From Alphaproteobacteria bacterium (GTDB taxonomy: Bacteria > Pseudomonadota > Alphaproteobacteria > SMXP01): DNA of 38,773 bases. The position numbers and the translations under genes are program-made. Positions 9,823 to 18,738 of this stretch are shown in pieces. The notes beneath the pieces were generated by a model. That model saw nothing but the letters and a program-made list of their open reading frames with translations. It made no database searches and was not told the DNA's origin. How positions within the stretch are numbered: the first letter of the stretch is position 1; the number at the start of each line of letters is the position of its first letter. The stretch is taken from assembly GCA_021774915.1 (NCBI GenBank), contig JAJFIO010000136.1, positions 1-38,773 of the forward strand, read 5' to 3'.

Positions 9823-9865
9823 CCTTGGACTTTACGATAGTCCGGTTACACTTAACGGCAGTCGA

Positions 9866-12136
9866 TTAAAACCGTGTGATCGCCTCAACGCCCCAGAACG
9901 GCGGGTCATTGACAAAGCCTGTCAGATTATTGAAATCGATGGCGCCGGTGGCCGATTCATCATTGGTGATGTTCCGGCCAAAAGCGGCGATTTCATACTG
10001 ACCATCATTGGCGACATAACCGACACGGACGCCGCCTTCCAGCATCATCTCATCATTGAATTCAACCGAATCATAGAGGAAGAAGCTGACTTCACTGCGA
10101 TAGGCCCAATCAGTATAGACATAAAGTTCACCATTAGCGCCAAACGGCACACCATAACGAGCTGTCACGTTTGCGATCCATTTGGGCGCTTGTGGCAACT
10201 GATTGCCGTCAATGAAGGCATTGCCGGAGCCATCAACCGGATCCAAAACCGTACAGGGCGTTATCGGAGAACCGCAAGGCTGAACGGTCAGATTTGGGTC
10301 GTCGATTTCCGTATGATTGTAGCTCACACCCGTTGTGATGAAAAGATTATCATTGGGCGCAAACTCGGCGTCCAGTTCAAAACCATACCCCGTCGTTTCA
10401 TCGGCGTTGAGGAGCGTGTTGAAATTCCCAGCTCCACCAACGGCGGTGATTTGCTGATCGTCAATCGTGTAATAGAAGCCAGATGCATTAATCCGCGCCC
10501 GGCCGTCGAACAGCAGTGATTTAATACCGCCCTCAAATGACAGAACCGTTTCTGTCTTAGCTACACTGATGGCGTCATTAGGGCTTAATGCTCCAGGAAT
10601 AGAAAAGAAGGCAATACGGCCCTGCACGCTTGGCGCGCGGAAACCCCGTGCAATACGTCCATACACATTGACGTCATCATTCACAGCGTAAGTGGCACTC
10701 ACATCCCAGGAGACCACTTCATCGTCCGGGCTCACTGAGGCGGGTGTAAAGACACCGCCAAAGCCCAAAAACCCGGGCCGCGTATCAACAGTCCGTGAGG
10801 CGCTGAAGTCTTTTTCATCGCTTGAGAACCGAACACCGCCTGTCACGTTGAGTTGATCGGTAATCTCAACATCCGCCGATCCAAATATGGCCCAGGCCGT
10901 GGTTTCTTGTGTCTGCACCGCGATAGCGACCGGCGTCGCATTATTGGCGCCAAAGTCCAGGGTCTCTGCATCAAGATCTTCATTAAAGAAGAACGCACCG
11001 ATCTGAAAATCGAACCGGCCCCATTCATTGGTGGTCAAACGAACTTCCTGAGTGATTTGCTCGAGGCTGGGAATGTTATCCTGGGTTGTTGTGGCGAAGG
11101 GAATAAGGCCCGGCCCCGTAGGGAAAACGCCACCGAACACATCGCCGAACCCGCCATCGATATCACCCCTGGTGAAGATCTCGGCATTTTCGTAGCCGGT
11201 GATAGAGGTCAGCGTCACCGAACCGGTATCATATTCAAGTTTAAGCGAACCGCCGATTTCATTAACGTCCTGGGTATTGGATCCATCTTGGGAGACTTTA
11301 TCCCGTTTGAACCCTGGGCGAATATTATTGGTTCCGGGCGTGAACAGATTGCCCCGAAAGACCCGCGCCGTACCATCGAGTTTTCGCCCATGGACATTCA
11401 ACAGCGCACTGAAATCCTCATTCGGTTCAAAGAGAAGTTGGCCCCGTCCGGCGAATTCATCAAATCCGCCCAGAGCATCGTTTTGCCCGGTAAAGGTATT
11501 GTCAATCCAGTCATCGCGGTGTTGAAACATCACCGAAACGCGGGCTGACAAGACATCGCTAATCGGGCCGCCAAAAGCGCCTTCCGCATTCACGGAATTA
11601 AAACGTCCATAGGAAATCTTGCCATAGCCTTCTGATTCCTGTGAAGGTTTCTTGGAATCAAACTTTATCAGCCCGGCCGGTGTGTTCCGTCCAAAGAGCG
11701 TCCCCTGAGGCCCGCGTAGAACCTCGATCTTGTCAAGGTCAAAAACAGGGAAGCCTTTCAGGATTGGACTTTCCAGAACCACATCATCATAAACCAGAGA
11801 AACGGGCTGAGATGCGTTCAAATCAAAATCAGTGTTCCCTAACCCACGAATATAGAAACGTGGGAAGGTGCGGCCAAATGACGATTCAATATAGAGGCTT
11901 GGCACCCGCGCTCTTAAGAACCGAATGTCCGCACCGCCGGAGGAGAGAATATCAATCTTGTCGCCGGTCAAAGCCGTGACCGACAGCGGAACCTTTTGGA
12001 TGTTCTCCGCGCGCTTTTGCGCCGTCACGATAATCTCATCAAGCGCCGCTTGAGCCACAGTGCTCGTCGCCAGTAAGGCCACCGCGCTGCAACAGCCCAG
12101 CAACACCCGTGATCTGAATTCTTTACAAATGTTCAT
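9866..12136 (-). CDS. TonB-dependent outer-membrane receptor
   Basis: 756 aa; signal peptide (VALLATSTVAQA), DEIIVTAQKRAENIQKVPLSVTAL plug, LRGPQGTLFGRNTPAG, C-terminal aromatic ..GVEAITRF. Confidence 0.94.
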   Translation of the reverse strand: MNICKEFRSRVLLGCCSAVALLATSTVAQAALDEIIVTAQKRAENIQKVPLSVTALTGDKIDILSSGGADIRFLRARVPSLYIESSFGRTFPRFYIRGLGNTDFDLNASQPVSLVYDDVVLESPILKGFPVFDLDKIEVLRGPQGTLFGRNTPAGLIKFDSKKPSQESEGYGKISYGRFNSVNAEGAFGGPISDVLSARVSVMFQHRDDWIDNTFTGQNDALGGFDEFAGRGQLLFEPNEDFSALLNVHGRKLDGTARVFRGNLFTPGTNNIRPGFKRDKVSQDGSNTQDVNEIGGSLKLEYDTGSVTLTSITGYENAEIFTRGDIDGGFGDVFGGVFPTGPGLIPFATTTQDNIPSLEQITQEVRLTTNEWGRFDFQIGAFFFNEDLDAETLDFGANNATPVAIAVQTQETTAWAIFGSADVEITDQLNVTGGVRFSSDEKDFSASRTVDTRPGFLGFGGVFTPASVSPDDEVVSWDVSATYAVNDDVNVYGRIARGFRAPSVQGRIAFFSIPGALSPNDAISVAKTETVLSFEGGIKSLLFDGRARINASGFYYTIDDQQITAVGGAGNFNTLLNADETTGYGFELDAEFAPNDNLFITTGVSYNHTEIDDPNLTVQPCGSPITPCTVLDPVDGSGNAFIDGNQLPQAPKWIANVTARYGVPFGANGELYVYTDWAYRSEVSFFLYDSVEFNDEMMLEGGVRVGYVANDGQYEIAAFGRNITNDESATGAIDFNNLTGFVNDPPFWGVEAITRF

Positions 12137-12389
12137 TTTGAAACCCCCTCTTGAACGCCCAATTCCCTAGCGATTTTTTGCAAACCTTCAGAAATTGTCT
12201 GATTTGTCCGGTAACTGCGTTACAATTAATTGTAATTTGTTCGACAATAAAGCTTATACATTTTTGACAGTTCGTCAATTAACCCTGCAAAAGCTTAAAT
12301 CCTTAGGCAGACTAGGCGTGAACCCGCCATTTGTGAAGCTAAGAATAAGAGCGGAACACCCCGTCTCTCGATTAGCCTCACATTACTTT

Positions 12390-12447
12390 AAGTGATTGAA
12401 ACCATAGGAAAAATAAGTCTTCTTTTCTATAGTTTCCACAATCGCTT
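12390..12447. repeat. Long imperfect inverted repeat (about 26-bp arms)
   Basis: Left arm AAGTGATTGAAACCATAGGAAAAATA; reverse complement of right arm AAGCGATTGTGGAAACTATAGAAAAGA. Confidence 0.7.
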
Positions 12448-12539
12448 CCAGTTTAAGGGACTGTTTCGCCTCAAATGTGTGCCAAATATACAACGCAAAG
12501 CCAACATGCTTGTTGCGATCACACGCCGTAGAAGATCGC

Positions 12540-13568
12540 TTATGATTCGGCGCAGGTTGCAGCACGCTCCCAAATATCCATGTCCCGCAAAATGTCCTTT
12601 TTGATGTCTTCATCACAAAAGGCTGCGGTCATGGCATTTCTGCTGATCTGGAGCATGTCTTCCGGGCTCAGACCATGAGTGGCAGCCACGGACGCGTATT
12701 CCGCCCCGATATCCGTTCGGAAAAAGGGTGGATCATCCGTGCTGATGGTCACATTCAGACCGGAACGGAAATATGCCCCGATGGGATGTTCTGCGATGGA
12801 AGCCACTACATTCATGCAAACGTTCGAACTGGGGCACAATTCCAGTGCCAAACCTCGGTCAGCCAATTCATGCACCAGGTCAGGGTCTTCGTGCACCCGA
12901 ACGCCATGGCCGATACGCGCCACATCCAATTCATCCACCATGCCGCGAACGCTCTCCGGGCCCATCAACTCTCCGGCATGGGCCGTTAGGTGCAAGCCCG
13001 CGCCTTTGGCAATCTGAAAAACACCGGCGAAATCACGCGGTGTGCCATACGCTTCATCCCCGGCCATGCCAAACCCCACCACCATGGGGTGCGGGTGTGA
13101 AGCGGCCAGTCGGGCCACCTGCTCAGCCTGTTTAACTCCATAATGGCGCACGCAGGTTAAAATCAACCGGCCGATCACACCGCATTCTGCTTCAACTTGG
13201 GCCAACGCCTCACCAATCGCATCGAGCAATGTGGGATAGGAAATCCCGTGTTGTGCGGCATGTGCGGGCGATATGAACATTTCTCCATACCGCAAACCCT
13301 GCGCTGCAGCATCACGGTAATAGGCGCGGGTGATATCAAAATAATCTTCCGGCGTCTGAACCGCCGCGCTCATTGCATCATAAACTTTCAGAAAAGACGC
13401 AAACGAATCCCATATATAGTTCCCATCGGGATCAATCACAGCAGATAAATCAATGCCATGACGCACGGCTAGTCTTTGTGCAAGCATTGGAGAAACCGTA
13501 CCTTCTATATGGCAATGAAGCTCAACCAATGGCATCATGCCAGGCAAAGAATTTGTCGGTTCCGACAT
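12540..13568 (-). CDS. add: Adenosine deaminase
   Basis: 342 aa; LVELHCHIEGTVSP, HAGELMGPESVRGMVDELDVARIGHGVRV, CPSSNVCMN, ISTDDPPFF. Confidence 0.9.
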   Translation of the reverse strand: MSEPTNSLPGMMPLVELHCHIEGTVSPMLAQRLAVRHGIDLSAVIDPDGNYIWDSFASFLKVYDAMSAAVQTPEDYFDITRAYYRDAAAQGLRYGEMFISPAHAAQHGISYPTLLDAIGEALAQVEAECGVIGRLILTCVRHYGVKQAEQVARLAASHPHPMVVGFGMAGDEAYGTPRDFAGVFQIAKGAGLHLTAHAGELMGPESVRGMVDELDVARIGHGVRVHEDPDLVHELADRGLALELCPSSNVCMNVVASIAEHPIGAYFRSGLNVTISTDDPPFFRTDIGAEYASVAATHGLSPEDMLQISRNAMTAAFCDEDIKKDILRDMDIWERAATCAES

Positions 13569-13797
13569 TTTTTCTCACCCTTAAGAAATAATTGAAATGT
13601 TGATGAGTTGAGACCCAAGCATTGGCATATCAAAGGCTAAACGGCAAGCCATGAGGTGTCTTGCCGCTCGGTTGATTGCATGCGTGAACATTAGTTCATT
13701 GCATTCGCCCCAAAAGATATTTGCATAACCAAGTGCGGCAGATCAGAATAGATCGATGGATTGTATTCAGAATTTACCAGAGCAGACAAACATCATG

Positions 13798-14625
13798 CCA
13801 CTCATACCCCACCCCAAGAACGCTCATTTTCGTTGGAAAGACAGGCCCACAAAGTCTCTTCGACTCTTGAAGGCCGCTCAAATTGACGCTTTCAATACCA
13901 ACGGGTTCTGTCTGCTTGAAAATGTGATTGCTACAGAAACCCTCTCAAAGCTGATACCAGAAGCCGATCGCGCGGAGAGCGCCATGACATCCTCCACAAT
14001 CACTCTGGAAGACCAACAGACATATGTTTATGACGCCACGGAAATGTCGTTCGCTGTAAATCTAGTCAAGCAATCTAAAATCGTTCGAGATTTTATTGGG
14101 AGCACCCTGTTTCAAGACATCACCCATGACTTGTTAGGGGACAGCATCCGGCTCTATTGGGATCAGGCCGTTTATAAAAAATCAAGATCCGGCGGGCTTT
14201 TTCCCTGGCACCAGGACAACGGATATACGTTCACCGAGCCTCAATGCTATCTGACATGCTGGATCCCCCTGAATGAGGCAAATGTGGAAAACGGGTGTCC
14301 CTGGGTCATTCCCAAACTTCACAGCAAGGGGACATTACTCCACGAAAACTCCGAAAGGGGTCTGGAAGTGAAGGGCGTAGAAACTTGTGATGAAGTTAAA
14401 AGCGCGCAAGCCTGCCCGGCCAAAGCGGGAGATATTATTATCTTCTCCTCCCTCACGCCCCATAAGACCGGACCGAACGTGTCCGATGCGACGCGTAAAG
14501 CCCTGATAGTTCAATTCATAGAGGACGGAACCAACCTCATTGCTAAAGACGGATCTGTACGCCCTCAGAACGATCCACTTCTCAATATGATGGTCTTGCA
14601 AAACGGTCGCCCACCCGCTTCTTAA
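13798..14625 (+). CDS. Phytanoyl-CoA dioxygenase (PhyH) family Fe(II)/2-oxoglutarate oxygenase
   Basis: FPWHQDNGYTF (HxD), IFSSLTPHKTGPNVSDATRKALIVQF (distal His and Arg). ORF opens at 13756; ATG 13798 (MPLIPHPK) is a plausible start. Confidence 0.85.
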   Translation, partial: PLIPHPKNAHFRWKDRPTKSLRLLKAAQIDAFNTNGFCLLENVIATETLSKLIPEADRAESAMTSSTITLEDQQTYVYDATEMSFAVNLVKQSKIVRDFIGSTLFQDITHDLLGDSIRLYWDQAVYKKSRSGGLFPWHQDNGYTFTEPQCYLTCWIPLNEANVENGCPWVIPKLHSKGTLLHENSERGLEVKGVETCDEVKSAQACPAKAGDIIIFSSLTPHKTGPNVSDATRKALIVQFIEDGTNLIAKDGSVRPQNDPLLNMMVLQNGRPPAS

Positions 14626-14632
14626 GCCGCGC

Positions 14633-15934
14633 TCACCACCGTGAGTAAGCCGGTTCACCCGCCAGGTACGTGCGTCGCACCACACGATCATCCCCCAACA
14701 TGCTCAAAACGAAGAGGCGCTCTTCTAAACTCCTGCACTGTTTCAAGCGACGCGCCAGCAACGGGCTTGCTTTAAGGTCCAGAACGATAAAATCCGCTTC
14801 CTTACCGGACTCAAAGTTTCCAACCTTTCCTGCCAACCCAAGCAACTCAGCGCCCCCCAATGTGGCCAAGTAAAAGGACGTCAACGCATCAAGATAATTG
14901 CCCTGCAATTGGCACACTTTATAAGCCTCATTCATCGTCTGAAATAAAGAAAAACTTGTGCCGCCGCCAATATCCGTACCAAGCCCGACCTTGATCCCAT
15001 GTTTTTTCACACGATGAAATTCGAACAAACCGCTGCCCAAAAACAGATTGCTTGTTGGGCAGAACGCCAAACCGGCTCGGGCGTGGGATAGGCGCACCAA
15101 TTCATTCTCGCTTAAGTGAATTCCGTGGGCAAAGACTGACCTGTTCGTCAACAAGCCGCAACTTTCATATACACCCAAATAATCACGGGCTTGAGGGAAA
15201 AGTTCCTTCACCAATTTGAGTTCATCTTCATTCTCGGAAAGATGTGTATGGAGAATGACATCCTCAAACTCATTCAGAAGATTTCCGGCCATGCGCAATT
15301 GCTGATCGGAACAGGTGAAGGCAAACCGGGGGGTAATGGCGTATTGAAGCCGCCCTTTATGGTGCCATTTTTGAATCAGTGATTTACTTTCCCGATAACC
15401 GATCTCCGGTGTATCGCATAGATGCGCGGGCGCGTTGCGATCCATCAACACTTTGCCGCCGATGATGCGCATATTGCGCGCCAGGGCTTCCTCAAAAAGC
15501 GCATCTACAGACGTCGCATGCATCGATCCGAAAACAAGCGCCGATGTGGTGCCATTGCGCAAGAGCTCTTCCAGAAAAAAGCGCGCGCACTCTCGGCCAT
15601 GGGGTTTATCTTCAAAAGCGGCTTCCGCCGGGAAGGTATAATCATTGAGCCAGTCCATGAGCTGATCACCGGGCGAGGCAATAACGTCCACCTGCGGATA
15701 ATGAATATGACTATCCACAAAGCCGGGGATAATCATCGCATCTGCAAATATCGTGATCTCAATACCCGATGGCAAGCTGGCTTCAAGCTCAGCCCGCGGT
15801 CCGGCACGAAGAACCATACCATCCTCCACGATCAACAAACCATCTTCATAAAACCCATGCGCCACATCAGGCCCCATGGCGGACGGATCGCCCAACATAT
15901 GGAAGACATCGGCGTTATAGGCTGCAATCGTCAT
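14633..15934 (-). CDS. guaD: Guanine deaminase
   Basis: 433 aa amidohydrolase; PGFVDSHIHYPQVDVIASPGDQLMDWLNDYTFPAE, HTHLSEN, FAHGIHLSE, GLGTDIGGGTS. Confidence 0.93.
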   Translation of the reverse strand: MTIAAYNADVFHMLGDPSAMGPDVAHGFYEDGLLIVEDGMVLRAGPRAELEASLPSGIEITIFADAMIIPGFVDSHIHYPQVDVIASPGDQLMDWLNDYTFPAEAAFEDKPHGRECARFFLEELLRNGTTSALVFGSMHATSVDALFEEALARNMRIIGGKVLMDRNAPAHLCDTPEIGYRESKSLIQKWHHKGRLQYAITPRFAFTCSDQQLRMAGNLLNEFEDVILHTHLSENEDELKLVKELFPQARDYLGVYESCGLLTNRSVFAHGIHLSENELVRLSHARAGLAFCPTSNLFLGSGLFEFHRVKKHGIKVGLGTDIGGGTSFSLFQTMNEAYKVCQLQGNYLDALTSFYLATLGGAELLGLAGKVGNFESGKEADFIVLDLKASPLLARRLKQCRSLEERLFVLSMLGDDRVVRRTYLAGEPAYSRW

Positions 15935-16455
15935 GCCTTTTGTCTCTCGGGAGGCAAACCGCTCTCATCAATCTCGATGCACTGGTCCGGGGTCAACTTA
16001 ACTTCCTCAAGATTGTCTCCCGGCCCTTTGCGGTCGATCACCAGAAAATCGCTGTCCCCGCCTAGCGCCAAAGAAAAATGATGCCAGACACCCGGCCTGT
16101 AATTTACACCCTGATCGGGGCCCGCCACAAAGATCTTTATATCAGAAGGAAAAGGCGCTTTCGCTGCGACCACAACCAGATACGGTCGAGGGCTCAGCGG
16201 ATAAAACGCCTGGCTGGAAAGAGGATGCCGCTCCATCAAACGGACGATGAGCGGACGCTTCAAAGGCTTCGTGCGGAAGAGACTGATCTGAGACCGCCCT
16301 TGCGGCTCCCCAATTTCGATATGAGCCAGATCATTGTAGCGCATGGTGTGGCCGTGATTGATGGCGAAGTGTTGCGCCGTTCCCGATGCTTCAATGACGT
16401 CACCGTAAGGCGTGAAGGCTTGCGCGGTCAGTGGCTGCGGCATGATGCATTTCAT
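15931..16455 (-). CDS. allA: Ureidoglycolate lyase
   Basis: 174 aa; PLTAQAFTPYGDVIE, MERHPLSSQAFYPL, GVNYRPGVWHHFSLAL; 4-bp overlaps with both neighbours. Confidence 0.92.
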   Translation of the reverse strand: MKCIMPQPLTAQAFTPYGDVIEASGTAQHFAINHGHTMRYNDLAHIEIGEPQGRSQISLFRTKPLKRPLIVRLMERHPLSSQAFYPLSPRPYLVVVAAKAPFPSDIKIFVAGPDQGVNYRPGVWHHFSLALGGDSDFLVIDRKGPGDNLEEVKLTPDQCIEIDESGLPPERQKA

Positions 16456-17663
16456 GGCGTTATAGTTTCTTCAGGGTCGATGATGCCGCGCGCCCAGCGC
16501 CCAAGCAACAGGCGTTCTTGCACTGTCATATCTGTTTCATTCCCAAGCGGCATCGCATCAGTGATCACGGCGCGCTCGTAAATACTTTGTGCGTATTGCT
16601 TAATCTGATCAGGCGAATCCAACAACATGTTTGTGGGAGCAAAGCTAAAATCCGGATGAGTCGGCTGGGCACTGTGGCACGACACGCAATGGCGGTCGAT
16701 GATCATCATCGCCAGCGTTAAAGATACTGGTTCATCAGAATCATCTTTTATTAAGTTACGCTGTTGCACGCTGGTCGCGAAATAAGCCACAAACAAGAAC
16801 CCCGCAAACGCGGCAAATACCAATTCATAGCGCACGACGCCCACATGCCTGAGATTGAAAAAATAGCGTATCACCCACCCAATTGCGCCAAGTCCGGCCA
16901 GGAGAATCCAATTGATCGAACTGCCCACCACCATCGGATAGTGATTGCTGATCATGATGAAAAGCACCGGCAGGGTCATATAATTATTATGCAAAGAGCG
17001 CTGCTTGGCTTGGCGTCCCAGAACCGGATTAGGCGTTTCACCATTGATCATAGCTGACACGACTTTTCTTTGGTTTGGAATGATCACCAAAAAGACATTG
17101 GCCGCCATGACGGTGCCAATCATGGCGCCAATATGAATGAATGCCCCACGGTCACTGAAAATCTCACCAAGCAGATAAGCGCTTCCCGTGAGAACCACAA
17201 ACCAAATTAACCCAATCACTGTATCGCTTTTGATGACCGGCAGCCGACACAACCCATCATAGATGAACCACCCCGCGCCTAAAAACCCAAGCCCGATCAG
17301 AATGGCCTGTAGTTGAGAAAAATCAGCCTTGCTCCGATCAATCAGATACACATCCGCGCCATAATAATAGATCAGTACAAGAAGCAAAAAACCGCTGATC
17401 CACGTGAAATAAGCCTCCCACTTGAACCAATGAAGGTCATCGGGCATGGCGGAAGGCGCCACCATGTATTTCTGGTTATGATAAAAGCCACCGCCATGAA
17501 CCGCCCACAGGTCGCCGGCAATGCCATCCTCAGGAGTTTTAGAGGGACGTAGGTGATTGTCCAGCCAAACAAAATAAAATGAAGCCCCGATCCAAGCAAT
17601 CCCTGTAATGAGATGCAGCCATCGAAGACCCAGGTTTGCCCAAGCTGCAATATCTATTTCCAT
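16452..17663 (-). CDS. puuD: Membrane urate hydroxylase with C-terminal cytochrome c domain
   Basis: 403 aa; N-terminal multi-TM (WLHLITGIAWIGASFYFVWLDNHL) and C-terminal CVSCH heme motif; embedded in the urate pathway cluster. Confidence 0.92.
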   Translation of the reverse strand: MEIDIAAWANLGLRWLHLITGIAWIGASFYFVWLDNHLRPSKTPEDGIAGDLWAVHGGGFYHNQKYMVAPSAMPDDLHWFKWEAYFTWISGFLLLVLIYYYGADVYLIDRSKADFSQLQAILIGLGFLGAGWFIYDGLCRLPVIKSDTVIGLIWFVVLTGSAYLLGEIFSDRGAFIHIGAMIGTVMAANVFLVIIPNQRKVVSAMINGETPNPVLGRQAKQRSLHNNYMTLPVLFIMISNHYPMVVGSSINWILLAGLGAIGWVIRYFFNLRHVGVVRYELVFAAFAGFLFVAYFATSVQQRNLIKDDSDEPVSLTLAMMIIDRHCVSCHSAQPTHPDFSFAPTNMLLDSPDQIKQYAQSIYERAVITDAMPLGNETDMTVQERLLLGRWARGIIDPEETITP

Positions 17664-17688
17664 TTAAAACACTCATTTATACAGGACC

Positions 17689-18732
17689 TCATGTTGCGCT
17701 TCCCTTTAATGACAGCAATTCCGCCACCGCAGCGATGGCAATCAGCTCCGGTGACTTCCCGCCAAGGGCCGCTCCACCGATGGGGCAGGTCAACCGCCTG
17801 ATGACGGACGCTTCTATCCCCCGTTCTTTCAAACGATGTTCAAACCGCAAGCGTTTGGTTTTTGAGCCGATCAACCCACAATAAAGGAAATCACCCCGGA
17901 TAAGGATTTCAACCGTAATCTCAAGATCAAGCTCATGGCTATGAGTAAAAACATAATATGCCGACGATGGTGGCGCGGTTTTCACATGAGCTGCCGGAGC
18001 CGAAGCCACAATGGTTTCAATATTACTCGGCACATTCTGCGGAAAAATATGCGAGCGGCTATCGATCCATGTCACAGGGCACTCAAGCGCTCCAAGCACG
18101 CGAGACATTGCCTGACCTACATGACCCGCCCCAAACATGGTAATATGCAGCGACGCGGGGGCAAGCGTTTCAATAATATGCGCGCCATCTTGCATGGGCT
18201 TAACTCGGCCTTCAATCGGTTGACCTTCCTGATCCAACAAAGTCACGGCATATTGGCCTTCAAAAGAAGGATCGCCGCTCACTGCTGAACCCAAGTTTTG
18301 CCATGAGGCCAACTCACTTTGCGGACAGACATGTTTATCCAGACGCTTACCCCGGATTGTGGAATGAATGGCAATAGCCCGCCTTTCCCCTGTGAGAATT
18401 TTGAGTTTTTGCAACCAGTCAACGCTTGAACGATCAATTGTTTCAAGCAAAAGCCGCACATGCCCCCCACAACATTGCCCCAGAAGCGGCCCTAAAGGAT
18501 AATCCTGAAAAACAAAACCATCATCCGACTGCTGGATCATTTTTCTGGCTTGCTCGATCACGATATATTCGAGATTACCGCCTCCGATCGTGCCGAATTG
18601 CTGATTGGCTGATACAACCATTTTCGCTCCCGCTTCGCGCGGCGCAGATCCTTCCACGCAGCACACTGTGATCAGGACACCGCAGCCACTCTGCTCAATC
18701 AGGTTTAAACATGCAGAGATCCAATCAGTCAC
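17689..18732 (-). CDS. xdhC: Xanthine dehydrogenase accessory protein
   Basis: 347 aa XdhC family (EGSAPREAGAKMVV, GTIGGGNLEY, CCGGHVRLL, MFGAGHVGQA, YCGLIGSKTKRLRFEHRL). Confidence 0.93.
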   Translation of the reverse strand: MTDWISACLNLIEQSGCGVLITVCCVEGSAPREAGAKMVVSANQQFGTIGGGNLEYIVIEQARKMIQQSDDGFVFQDYPLGPLLGQCCGGHVRLLLETIDRSSVDWLQKLKILTGERRAIAIHSTIRGKRLDKHVCPQSELASWQNLGSAVSGDPSFEGQYAVTLLDQEGQPIEGRVKPMQDGAHIIETLAPASLHITMFGAGHVGQAMSRVLGALECPVTWIDSRSHIFPQNVPSNIETIVASAPAAHVKTAPPSSAYYVFTHSHELDLEITVEILIRGDFLYCGLIGSKTKRLRFEHRLKERGIEASVIRRLTCPIGGAALGGKSPELIAIAAVAELLSLKGSAT

Positions 18733-18738
18733 TGGAGA

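Noticed and set aside
10853-11548. 231-aa plus-strand ORF opposite the TonB receptor gene
   Set aside because: Antisense shadow of a well-supported CDS; basic, low-complexity composition and no recognisable domain
15422-16081. 219-aa plus-strand ORF opposite guaD/allA
   Set aside because: Antisense shadow across two well-supported overlapping genes; no domain
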